Source: CAMFLJ01 sp965279255
GTDB lineage: Bacteria; Actinomycetota; Acidimicrobiia; Acidimicrobiales; Acidimicrobilacustridaceae
Reading direction: 5' to 3'
Assembly: GCA_965279255.1 (NCBI GenBank)
Contig: OZ257146.1
Location: forward strand, 992,001-1,056,000
Length of the DNA: 64,000 nt
The notes beneath the pieces are model-generated. The model was given only the letters and a program-made list of their open reading frames with translations. It ran no database searches and had not been told where the DNA came from. The position numbers were made by a program, and so were the translations under genes. This document shows, in pieces, positions 47,390 to 54,866 of this stretch (position 1 is its first letter; each line of letters begins with the position of its first letter).

Positions 47390-47803
47390 CAGGTCTCCTC
47401 GAAGCTCTCGGATCGGGGCCCGCCGCCAGGTCGTCGCCGGCCCCCTCGGGCCCGGCGCTCGCTTCTGGCGGGCCGAATCGCTATCGTAGAGCGCTCACAA
47501 CTGAACGGAAGCGGGGCTCAGCCCCCACCCGGCCACCTCACCACTGCGAACCTGCCGTCTCGACGGCAGTCTCCACGGCGAAACGGTGCGCCCGGGTCGA
47601 AGGCTCTCACGAGCCGGAACCGATGTCTCCCCGCCATCTGCGGGCCGGCCTCGGCTCTGGACCGCGGCGGTCGTCGGCTCCCACCGGCGTCCGCCGTCGT
47701 TGCTTTTCGGCCACTGGCCACCTCGACTGCGACCGCCGCACCCAGCAGGACGCACAGCAGCAATGCCGAGGGAGGACCTGGCACGAATGAGGAGTGACCG
47801 GCC
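47390..47803 (+). promoter_or_regulatory. infC upstream region and long leader
   Basis: This is the longest stretch without a protein gene. TATCGT (47482-47487) is a candidate -10, predicting a leader of about 310 bases. Stems visible in it are GGGGC-TCA-GCCCC (47513-47525), CTGCCGTC/GACGGCAG (47552-47569), GGCTC/GAGCC near 47605 and the attenuator-like hairpin at 47664-47707. A mini-frame ATG 47787 to TAG 47805-47807 overlaps the infC start. infC leaders in other bacteria carry L20 or IF3 control. Confidence 0.5.
47664..47707 (+). terminator. Attenuator-like hairpin in the infC leader
   Basis: Thirteen pairs (47664-47670 with 47691-47697, and 47672-47677 with 47684-47689, two of them G-U) with one T-T mismatch close a 6-base loop CTCCCA. 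CGTTGCTTTT follows (47698-47707). It sits about 100 bases before the infC start, the layout of a transcription attenuator. Confidence 0.5.
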
Positions 47804-48511
47804 ATAGCAACGGCCGCCAACAACGAGCCACGGATCAACGACCGCATCCGCGCCCGCGAGGTGCGGTTGGTCGGAGCCGATGGCGCCCAGATCGGAATCA
47901 AGCCCCTTCCCGAAGCCCTCAACATGGCCCGGGAGCTCGAGCTCGACCTCGTCGAGGTCGCCGACAAGGCCAACCCACCTGTCTGCCGGATCATGGATTA
48001 CGGCAAGTACAAGTACGAGGCCGCGCAGCGAGCGAAGGAATCCCGCAAGAAGTCCACCAACGTGGTGGTCAAGGAGATGAAGTACCGGCCCAAGATCGGC
48101 GCCGGCGACTTCGGAACCAAGACCAAGAAGGTGGAGCACTTCCTGTCGGAGGGGCACAAGGTCAAGGTCACGATCATGTTCCGTGGCCGTGAGATGCAGC
48201 ACCCGGAGTTGGGTCGCAAGATCCTCGACCAGGTGGCCGAAGCCGTCGTCGACCAGGGTCGTGTCGAGGTGTACCCCCGACTCGACGGTCGCAACATGAC
48301 CATGGTCCTCGGCCCCGACAAGAAGGCCCAGGCCGCAGCCGAGAAGCGGCGCCAGGCCGAGACCGAGGAAGGCGCCCCCGCCGACCAACCGGTCGCCGAC
48401 GCCCCGGACACCACCCCGGTCGCCGAGGCACCTGAGGCTCCCGAGACGACCGAGGCTCCGGCCGAGGTGGTCGAGGCTCCGGCCGAGGCCACCGACACCA
48501 CCGAGGCCTGA
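47804..48511 (+). CDS. infC: Translation initiation factor IF-3 with a non-canonical start
   Basis: 235 residues counted from ATA 47804. The universal N-terminal block NNEPRINDRIRAREVRLVG is in frame, but upstream of it there is no ATG, GTG or TTG before an in-frame TGA at 47795-47797. GAGGAG (47789-47794) lies 9 bases before ATA. IF-3 itself discriminates against such starts, the known basis of autoregulation at AUU/AUC in other bacteria. The C-terminal domain (VKVTIMFRGREMQHPELG) is normal; an acidic Pro/Glu/Ala tail of about 55 residues follows. It heads the infC-rpmI-rplT operon. Confidence 0.93.
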   Translation: MATAANNEPRINDRIRAREVRLVGADGAQIGIKPLPEALNMARELELDLVEVADKANPPVCRIMDYGKYKYEAAQRAKESRKKSTNVVVKEMKYRPKIGAGDFGTKTKKVEHFLSEGHKVKVTIMFRGREMQHPELGRKILDQVAEAVVDQGRVEVYPRLDGRNMTMVLGPDKKAQAAAEKRRQAETEEGAPADQPVADAPDTTPVAEAPEAPETTEAPAEVVEAPAEATDTTEA

Positions 48512-48574
48512 CCCCAACTGAACCCCCCACCCGCACGCAGGTCCTCTGTGCGGGAACCAGCATCGGAGAATCCC

Positions 48575-48769
48575 ATGCCCAAGATGAAGACCCACAGCGG
48601 CGCCAAGAAGCGCTTCAAGATCACCGGCTCGGGCAAGATCACCCGTCGCAAGGCGAACCTCAACCACATCCTCGAGAAGAAGTCGCCGGCTCGCAAGCGG
48701 CGCCTCTCGGGCGATTTCGAGCTCGCCCCCGGCGACGCCGCCCGCGTGCGTCGCCAGCTCGGCATCTGA
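48575..48769 (+). CDS. rpmI: Ribosomal protein L35
   Basis: 64 residues, strongly basic, starting MPKMKTHSGAKKRFKITGSG, the classic L35 N-terminus. GGAGA lies a few bases before ATG 48575. It is located between infC and rplT as expected. Confidence 0.97.
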   Translation: MPKMKTHSGAKKRFKITGSGKITRRKANLNHILEKKSPARKRRLSGDFELAPGDAARVRRQLGI

Positions 48770-48779
48770 TCTGAACCCC

Positions 48780-48853
48780 GTCGGCGCCACCTGCGCCGAC
48801 GATCCCGAAACCGCTCAGCACCACGCTGCACTGCAGCTCCGACTGCACTGCAG
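48780..48853 (+). other. Structured rpmI-rplT spacer
   Basis: GTCGGCG (48780-48786) pairs with CGCCGAC (48794-48800), a 7-bp stem. Then the 11-mer CTGCACTGCAG occurs twice (48826-48836 and 48843-48853), 6 bases apart; the copies can also pair with each other (5+5 bp around a C-C mismatch). The rplT ribosome-binding site follows 8 bases later. It may be an L20-responsive element. Confidence 0.45.
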
Positions 48854-48874
48854 CACCACACGAAGGAGAACCCG

Positions 48875-49237
48875 ATGGCCCGGGTCAAGCGCGCTGTCGC
48901 CAGCAAGAAGCATCGCAAGACCACGCTCGAGCGTGCGAAGGGGTACTACGGCAACAAGAGCCGTTCGTACCGCGCCGCCAACGAGCAGGTCATGCACTCG
49001 CTCCAGTACGCCTACCGCGATCGTCGTGCCCGCAAGGGCGACTTCCGGCAGCTCTGGATCCAGCGCATCAACGCGGCGTGCCGTCTCAACGGCACGACCT
49101 ACTCGAAGTTCATCGCCGGCCTGAAGGCCAGCGGTGTCGAGGTCGACCGCAAGGTCCTGGCGGACCTCGCCGTCACCGACCCGGCGGCGTTCACCGCCCT
49201 GGTCGAGGCGGCCAACGCCGCGTCGACCAGCGCCTGA
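48875..49237 (+). CDS. rplT: Ribosomal protein L20
   Basis: 120 residues. ARVKRAVASKKHRKTTLERAKGYYGNKSRSYRAANEQ (seen as successive blocks) is the basic N-terminal arm, followed by the globular domain with RRARKGDFRQLWIQRINAA. AAGGAGA lies just upstream of ATG 48875. L20 is needed for early 50S assembly and is the known autorepressor of this operon in several bacteria. Confidence 0.98.
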   Translation: MARVKRAVASKKHRKTTLERAKGYYGNKSRSYRAANEQVMHSLQYAYRDRRARKGDFRQLWIQRINAACRLNGTTYSKFIAGLKASGVEVDRKVLADLAVTDPAAFTALVEAANAASTSA

Positions 49238-49260
49238 ACCTCACCGCACCGACGACCCTC

Positions 49261-50148
49261 GTGGGCGTCGAGCCGACCCCGCTGTCGGCGACCAACCCTC
49301 GTCTGACCTCCCTACGGCGCCTCTCGGGGCGCCGTAGGGCGCGTCTGGACGCGGGTGCGTTCGTGATCGAGGGCCCGATCCCCGTGGCCGAGGCCCTGGC
49401 CGCCGGCGCCGCCGTCGACGAGGTCTTCGTCGACGGCGAGGCCTGGGCCGCCGCTGAACCCGGCAGCCCGCTGTTCGAGGCCGTGGCGGCCGCCGCGTCC
49501 GCCGGCTGCCCGGTCTGGTCGCTGGGGCAGGGGGTGCTGGCCAAGGTGGCCGACACCGTCACCCCCCAGGGCCTGCTCGCGGTGGCCCCCCGCCGGCCCG
49601 TCGACCTGGCCGAGCTGGTGGCCGACCCGGCCCGCACGGGCCCGATCCTCGTGCTCGTCGACATCGCCGACCCGGGCAACGCCGGCACGCTGGTGCGCGC
49701 CGCCGAGGCCGCCGGTGCCGCGGGCGTGGTCTTCGCCGGCACGAGCACCGACCCGTTCGGCCCCAAGGCGGTGCGGGCGGCGGCCGGCTCGGTGCTGCGC
49801 CTGCCGGTGGCCGAGGCCGCCGACACCGCAGGAGCGCTCGACCTGCTCCGTGCGGCGGGGCGTCGCCTGGTGGCCACTGTCGCCACGGGGGGAGCGGCCC
49901 CGGAGGCCCTCGACCTCGTCGGCCCCGTGGCCGTGCTGGTCGGCTCCGAGGCCCATGGGCTCGCCGACCCCGTCGTCGCCGCCAGCGACGACCGCCTGAC
50001 CATCCCCCTCGACCCCGGGGTCGAGTCCCTCAACGCCGCCGTCGCCGGTGCCGTGGTGCTGTTCGAGGCGGCCCGCCAGCGCCGCAGCATCGGCCCGGCA
50101 ATCGATTGGACGACCGACCGCTCGACCGACAGGCTCAACGACCGATGA
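49261..50148 (+). CDS. SPOUT 23S rRNA methyltransferase (TrmH/TsnR-like)
   Basis: 295 residues. An N-terminal substrate-binding domain (TNPRLTSLRRLSGRRRARLD, then AFVIEGPIPVAEAL) precedes a SPOUT domain: ILVLVDIADPGNAGTLVRAAEAAG, VAVLVGSEAHGLAD and IPLDPGVESLNAAVAGAVVLFE. It 2'-O-methylates RNA, most likely 23S rRNA. It lies between rplT and pheS, its usual actinobacterial place. Start GTG 49261 lacks a clear ribosome-binding site. pheS overlaps as ATGA. Confidence 0.9.
   Translation: MGVEPTPLSATNPRLTSLRRLSGRRRARLDAGAFVIEGPIPVAEALAAGAAVDEVFVDGEAWAAAEPGSPLFEAVAAAASAGCPVWSLGQGVLAKVADTVTPQGLLAVAPRRPVDLAELVADPARTGPILVLVDIADPGNAGTLVRAAEAAGAAGVVFAGTSTDPFGPKAVRAAAGSVLRLPVAEAADTAGALDLLRAAGRRLVATVATGGAAPEALDLVGPVAVLVGSEAHGLADPVVAASDDRLTIPLDPGVESLNAAVAGAVVLFEAARQRRSIGPAIDWTTDRSTDRLNDR
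49310..49339 (+). other. Perfect 12-bp hairpin near the 5' end of the rRNA methylase gene
   Basis: CCCTACGGCGCC (49310-49321) pairs perfectly with GGCGCCGTAGGG (49328-49339) around TCTCGG. It lies about 17-26 codons into the gene and about 75 bases after rplT. It has no T-tract; it could reduce read-through from the ribosomal genes or slow ribosomes. Confidence 0.45.
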
Positions 50149-51182
50149 TCGACGACATCACCCGCATCGGGGCCGAGGCCCCGGGCCGCATCGCGGCGGC
50201 TTCCACCCTCGACGAGCTGCGCGCCGTCGAGGCCGAGCTGCTCGGCAAGAAGGGCGAGCTCACGGCGCTGAAGAAGGGCATCGGCGCCCTCGAGCCCGAG
50301 CCCCGTCGCGACGCCGGCCTGGCCATGAACGAGGTCCGGGCGGCCATCGACGCAGCCGTCGCCGAGCGTCGTGGGGCCCTGGAGTCCGCCGAGCGGGCCC
50401 TCACCCTCGCCGCCGAGCGCCTCGACCTCACCGAGGTCGTCGGTGGTCGTGAGCGGGGGAGCCTCCACCTCGTCACCCAGACCTGGGACCGCCTCGTCGA
50501 CGTGTTCGTGGGCATGGGCTTCGCCGTGGCCGAGGGCCCCGAGGTCGAGACCGACTGGTACAACTTCGAGGCGCTCAACATCCCCGCCGCCCATCCGGCC
50601 CGTGGCATGTGGGACACGCTCTACGTCGACCTCGGCGATCCCGAGACCGTCCTGCTGCGCACCCACACCTCGCCGGTGCAGATCCGGGTGATGTCCGAGC
50701 AGCCGCCGCCGATCTATGCGGTGATGCCCGGTCGGGTGTTCCGCCGCGACACCGCCGACGCGTCCCACATGCCGGTGTTCCACCAGATCGAGGGCCTGGT
50801 CATCGACCGGGGCATCTCCTTCGCCGACCTCGCCGGCACCCTCGAGTCGTTCACCTCCGCCTACTTCGGCGGGTCGATCCACTCCCGCCTGCGCCCCTCC
50901 TACTTCCCGTTCACCGAGCCCTCCGCCGAGTACGACATCAACTGTGTGTTCTGCGAGGGCAAGGGCTGTCGCACCTGTGCCCAGACCGGATGGCTCGAGC
51001 TCGGCGGCTGCGGCATGGTCCACCCCAACGTCCTGCGCAACGTCGGCCTCGACCCGGAGGACTGGACCGGCTTCGCGTTCGGCTTCGGCCTCGACCGCCT
51101 GGCCCTGATGCGCCACGGCGTCGACGACATCCGTGAGATGTACACCGGCGACGTCCGCTTCCTGGAGCAGTTCCCGGCATGA
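50145..51182 (+). CDS. pheS: Phenylalanyl-tRNA synthetase, alpha subunit
   Basis: 345 residues. An N-terminal coiled coil (about 1-90) precedes the class II catalytic core: MGFAVAEGPEVETDWYNFEALN, LLRTHTSPVQIRVM, PGRVFRRDTADASHMPVFHQIEG and GFGLDRLALMRHGVDDIRE. A CxxC-x4-CxxC insertion (CVFCEGKGCRTC) precedes GWLELGGCGMVHP, a zinc-knuckle-like element present in many but not all PheS proteins. ATG 50145 lies in the preceding stop; the pheT ATG lies in its own stop. Confidence 0.97.
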   Translation: MIDDITRIGAEAPGRIAAASTLDELRAVEAELLGKKGELTALKKGIGALEPEPRRDAGLAMNEVRAAIDAAVAERRGALESAERALTLAAERLDLTEVVGGRERGSLHLVTQTWDRLVDVFVGMGFAVAEGPEVETDWYNFEALNIPAAHPARGMWDTLYVDLGDPETVLLRTHTSPVQIRVMSEQPPPIYAVMPGRVFRRDTADASHMPVFHQIEGLVIDRGISFADLAGTLESFTSAYFGGSIHSRLRPSYFPFTEPSAEYDINCVFCEGKGCRTCAQTGWLELGGCGMVHPNVLRNVGLDPEDWTGFAFGFGLDRLALMRHGVDDIREMYTGDVRFLEQFPA

Positions 51183-53557
51183 AGGTCCTCCTCTCCTGGC
51201 TCCGCGAGTTCGCCCCGTTCCCCGACGACGACCCCGTCGGCCTCGGCGACGTCATGAGCGACCTCGGCATGGCGGTCGAGTCGGTCGACCGCATCGGTGA
51301 GGGCCTCGACGGCATCGTCGTGGTGCAGGTGATCGCCCTCCGGCCCCACCCCAACGCCGACAAGATCCAGCTGGTCGACGTCGACACCGGCGACGGCGAG
51401 CCCCTCCAGATCTGCTGCGGCGCCTTCAACATGGCCGTCGGCGACCTCGTCCCGCTGGCCACCCTCGGCACGGTGATGCCCGGCGGCCTCGAGATCGCCC
51501 GGCGCAAGCTCCGCGGCGAGTGGTCCAACGGCATGCTCTGCTCGGGCCGCGAGCTCGGCCTCGGCGACGACCACTCCGGGATCATGATCGTGGCCGCGGC
51601 AGGCGAGCCGGGCCCGGCCCTCGGCACCCCGATCGCCGACGCCCTCGGCATCACCCCCGACGTCCTCTACGACCTCGAGATCAACCCCAACCGGCCCGAC
51701 GCCATGTCGGTCGCCGGCGTGGCCCGCGACCTCGCCGCCCGCCTGGGCCTGTCGTTCGCCATCCCCGAGCCCCAGGTCGAGATCGCAGCCGGCGACGCCG
51801 CCGCCCGCGTCTCGGTCGAGATCCTCGACCCCGACCTCTGCGGTCGGTTCCACGCCAGCGTGATCGACGGTGTCCGCGTCGAGCCGTCACCCGCCTGGAT
51901 CGCCGAGCGCCTCACCCACCTCGGGATGCGCCCGATCAACAACGTGGTCGACGCGTCGAACTACGTGATGCTCGAGCTGGGCCAGCCCAACCACACCTAC
52001 GACCTGGCCAAGCTCCCCGACGGCGCCCTTCGGGTGCGGTGGGCCCGTGCCGACGAGACAATCCTCACCCTCGACGACGTCGAGCGCACCCTCACCGGCG
52101 GACGCGACGGCGTGATCGCCGACGGCACCGACACCGCGGTGGGCATCGCCGGCGTGATGGGCGGAGCCTCGACCGAGATCTCCGACACCACCACCTCGGT
52201 GCTGCTCGAGTGCGCCTTCTGGACCCCCATGGCGATCGCCGTGAGCTCCAAGTACCTGGGTCTGCGCTCGGAGGCCTCGGCCCGGTTCGAGCGCGGCACC
52301 GACCCCGACATCGTCGACCTGGCCGCACGGCGCCTGGCCGAGCTGCTGGCCCCGTCGGGGGCCCGCCTGGTCGAGGGCAGCGTCACCGTCGACGGCGACC
52401 TCCCCGACCGCACCCCGGTCACGGTCCGCACCGACCGGGTCAACCGGCTGCTCGGCACCGACCTCGCCCCGGAGGCCGTGCCGGCCCTGCTCGAGCCCAT
52501 CGGCTTCGGTGTCGTGCCCGCCGACCCGCCCGGCACCTTCTCGGTCACCGTCCCCACCTTCCGTCCGGACACCTCGACCGAGACCGACGTGATCGAGGAG
52601 ATCGCCCGCCACCACGGCTACAGCCGCATCCCCAAGCGGGTGCCCACGTCGGTGCAGATCGGCGCGCTCACGCCGCTGCAGCGCGACCGGCGCACGCTCC
52701 GCCAGGTCCTGGTGGGCCTCGGCGTGCACGAGGCCATGCCGTTGCCGTTCCTGGCGCCGGGCGACCTCGCTCGCGCCGGGCTGCCGGCCGAGGCCGTCAC
52801 CCTCACGAACCCGCTGGCCGCCGAGGAGTCCGTGCTCCGCACCTCCTTGCGCCCTGGCCTGCTGCGGGCCGTGGCCTACAACGAGTCGCACCGCACCGAG
52901 GGCGTGGGCCTGTTCGAGATCGGCAAGGTCTTCGGCGTGCCGCTCGGCGGCACCACCCTGCCCGACGAGCGCGAGCACCTGGCCGTGGTGCTGGCGGGCG
53001 TCGAGGCCACCGCTGCGGTCGAGGTGTGGCAGGTCCTGCACCACACCCTCGGCCTCCCCGGCGCCGGCATCGACCAGACCCAGGTGGTCCCCGGCCTGCA
53101 TCCCGGCCGCTCCGGCGTGATCACCCTCGACGGCACCGTCGTCGGCGAGGTCGGCGAGGTCGACCCCGGTGTGCTCGACGCCCTCGGCATCCGCGAGCGC
53201 GTCGCCTGGTTGCAGGTCGACCTCGACACCGCCCTCGCCCTGCCCCACGGCGAGCACCCGTACCACCCGATCAGCCGGTACCCGTCGAGCGACCTCGACC
53301 TCGCGTTCGAGGTCGACGAGTCCATCCCGGCGGGCAACGTGGCCGCCGCCATCCGGGGCGCGGCGGGCGAGCTGCTCGTCGGCCTGGCCCTGTTCGACGT
53401 GTTCCGGGGCGCACCCGTGCCCGACGGCCGTCGCAGCCTGGCCTACCGGCTCCGCCTCCAGGCCACCGGCCGCACCCTCACCGACGACGACATCACGTCG
53501 GTGCGCGACGCCGTCGTCTCCACCGTCGAAGGCCTCGGCGCCACCCTCCGGGGGTAG
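51179..53557 (+). CDS. pheT: Phenylalanyl-tRNA synthetase, beta subunit
   Basis: 792 residues with the complete domain set: an N-terminal tRNA-binding OB domain (VVVQVIALRPHPNADKIQLV), B3/B4 editing (MLELGQPNHTYDLAKLP), B5 (VTVRTDRVNRLLGTDL), a catalytic-like core and a C-terminal anticodon-binding FDX-ACB domain (HPISRYPSSDLDLAFEVDE). It forms the heterotetramer with PheS. It overlaps pheS as ATGA and converges on the next gene with a 12-base gap. Confidence 0.97.
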   Translation: MKVLLSWLREFAPFPDDDPVGLGDVMSDLGMAVESVDRIGEGLDGIVVVQVIALRPHPNADKIQLVDVDTGDGEPLQICCGAFNMAVGDLVPLATLGTVMPGGLEIARRKLRGEWSNGMLCSGRELGLGDDHSGIMIVAAAGEPGPALGTPIADALGITPDVLYDLEINPNRPDAMSVAGVARDLAARLGLSFAIPEPQVEIAAGDAAARVSVEILDPDLCGRFHASVIDGVRVEPSPAWIAERLTHLGMRPINNVVDASNYVMLELGQPNHTYDLAKLPDGALRVRWARADETILTLDDVERTLTGGRDGVIADGTDTAVGIAGVMGGASTEISDTTTSVLLECAFWTPMAIAVSSKYLGLRSEASARFERGTDPDIVDLAARRLAELLAPSGARLVEGSVTVDGDLPDRTPVTVRTDRVNRLLGTDLAPEAVPALLEPIGFGVVPADPPGTFSVTVPTFRPDTSTETDVIEEIARHHGYSRIPKRVPTSVQIGALTPLQRDRRTLRQVLVGLGVHEAMPLPFLAPGDLARAGLPAEAVTLTNPLAAEESVLRTSLRPGLLRAVAYNESHRTEGVGLFEIGKVFGVPLGGTTLPDEREHLAVVLAGVEATAAVEVWQVLHHTLGLPGAGIDQTQVVPGLHPGRSGVITLDGTVVGEVGEVDPGVLDALGIRERVAWLQVDLDTALALPHGEHPYHPISRYPSSDLDLAFEVDESIPAGNVAAAIRGAAGELLVGLALFDVFRGAPVPDGRRSLAYRLRLQATGRTLTDDDITSVRDAVVSTVEGLGATLRG

Positions 53558-53569
53558 CCCGACCGGCCC

Positions 53570-54682
53570 TCAGCGGGGCCGGTCGAGGATCTCGCGGTAG
53601 AGCTCGGCGTAGCTCGTGGCCACCACCGACGCCGCGCTCCGGCGGGCCGACTCGCGCACCTCGGCGGGGGAGGCGACGGGGAGCTCGCCCCGGAGCACGG
53701 CTCGCAGCAGGCGGGCGAGGCCGGGCGCGTCGTAGGGCTCGAAGTGGGCTCCGCTCACGCCGTCGGTGACCATCTCGGCCGGTCCTCCGGACGAGGTGGC
53801 CAGGACGGGCAGGCCCATCGTCAACGCCTCGAGCACGGCGACCGGGTACGGGTCGGTGACGGCCGGGTGCAGGAGCCAGTCCGACGAGTGGAGCACCTCG
53901 GCCATGCGGTCGGTGGAGCCCCGCATCTGCACGACGTCGCCGACGCCCTTCTCGACGATGAGCGCCCGGAGCTCGGCGGAGTAGTCCTCGTCGGTCTCGA
54001 CCCCCCAGTGGTCGAAGCGCAGGCTGGCCCGCTCGTCGGGGTCGAGCAGGGCGATGGCCTCGACGGCGGTGCTCCACCCCTTCCACGGCACGACCATCCC
54101 GACGCCGGTGAGCCGCAGCGGGTCGTCGGGGGAGAAGCCCTGGCGCCGTTCGACCAGCGGCTCGTCGAAGTACCGGTCGGAGCAGCACGCGGGGATGACG
54201 TGCACCCTCGGGGCATCGGTGCGGATCCCGTAGTGGTCGGCCATGTCGGCGCTGAGCACGACGGTGTGGACCCCGGGATGGTCGGCCGCACGCCGGTACA
54301 GGTCTCGGTGGCTGGCGTAGCTGTGGTTGGTGAACACCACCGGCCGGTGCAGCAGGCGGGCGACGAGCACGGCCACCGGCAGGGTGCCGCGGGCGTGCGC
54401 GTGCACGATGTCGAAGTGCTCGGCCTTCAGCAGGTTCCGCACCGCCACGAACGACGGGAGGATGCAGGCCAGCATGCGCGCGTCGATCGGGCCCTCGCCG
54501 AGGGCCCAGCGGCTGTAGCGGTAGTCGAGGGCGGGGGTTCGGGTCTCGACGTAGCGGGAGTTGACCCACACGGCGTGGGTCAGGCCGAGATCGAGGGCCT
54601 CCGAGGCCTCCTGCAGGTTGCGCAGCACCGAGAGCACGCCGCCGGTGTCGACGGGGAGCCCCTCCAGGTGGAGGACCTTCAC
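53570..54682 (-). CDS. Glycosyltransferase, family 4 type
   Basis: 370 residues from GTG 54682. GT-B fold: an N-terminal domain starting MKVLHLEGLPVDTGGVLSVL, with FDIVHAHARGTLPVAVLVA, and a C-terminal donor domain with TGVGMVVPWKGWSTAVEAI and the nucleotide-sugar block SSDWLLHPAVTDPYPVAVLEALTMGLPVLAT. No signal peptide or membrane helix. It probably acts in polysaccharide, glycolipid or small-molecule glycosylation; no related genes are nearby. It is divergent from argC. Confidence 0.85.
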   Translation of the reverse strand: MKVLHLEGLPVDTGGVLSVLRNLQEASEALDLGLTHAVWVNSRYVETRTPALDYRYSRWALGEGPIDARMLACILPSFVAVRNLLKAEHFDIVHAHARGTLPVAVLVARLLHRPVVFTNHSYASHRDLYRRAADHPGVHTVVLSADMADHYGIRTDAPRVHVIPACCSDRYFDEPLVERRQGFSPDDPLRLTGVGMVVPWKGWSTAVEAIALLDPDERASLRFDHWGVETDEDYSAELRALIVEKGVGDVVQMRGSTDRMAEVLHSSDWLLHPAVTDPYPVAVLEALTMGLPVLATSSGGPAEMVTDGVSGAHFEPYDAPGLARLLRAVLRGELPVASPAEVRESARRSAASVVATSYAELYREILDRPR

Positions 54683-54831
54683 GTCGGGGCGCCGATCGTC
54701 TGTACCGCCGGATCAGGGGAGGTCGTCACCGGAGCGACCCTACTGCGGCCCTCCCGGCGCCCGTTGCGGCTCCAGCGGTCGCGGCCGGCCGGCGCCATCG
54801 TCGGCGGCCTGGGGGAGAGCCGTGAATCGAG

Positions 54832-54860
54832 TTGCATAGAAATGCAGAGGCTCGTATGTT
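54832..54860 (+). promoter_or_regulatory. argC promoter (leaderless)
   Basis: A TTGCAT -35 (54832-54837), a 17-base spacer and a TATGTT -10 (54855-54860) are followed by exactly 6 bases and the argC GTG at 54867. This is the clearest full promoter in the window. The rest of the 54683-54866 interval shows nothing else I can name. Confidence 0.7.
54833..54846 (+). promoter_or_regulatory. ARG-box-like operator for ArgR
   Basis: TGCAT (54833-54837), AGAA, ATGCA (54842-54846) is a perfect inverted repeat of the form expected for an actinobacterial ARG box. A weaker overlapping copy, TGAAT-CGAG-TTGCA, lies at 54823-54836, as ARG boxes often come in pairs. It overlaps the -35, so ArgR with arginine would block transcription of the whole operon, including argR itself. 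Confidence 0.65.
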
Positions 54861-54866
54861 GCTGGC

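Noticed and set aside
47861..47863. GTG 47861 as the infC start
   Set aside because: It would remove the universally conserved EPRINDRIRARE block that is encoded in frame just upstream.
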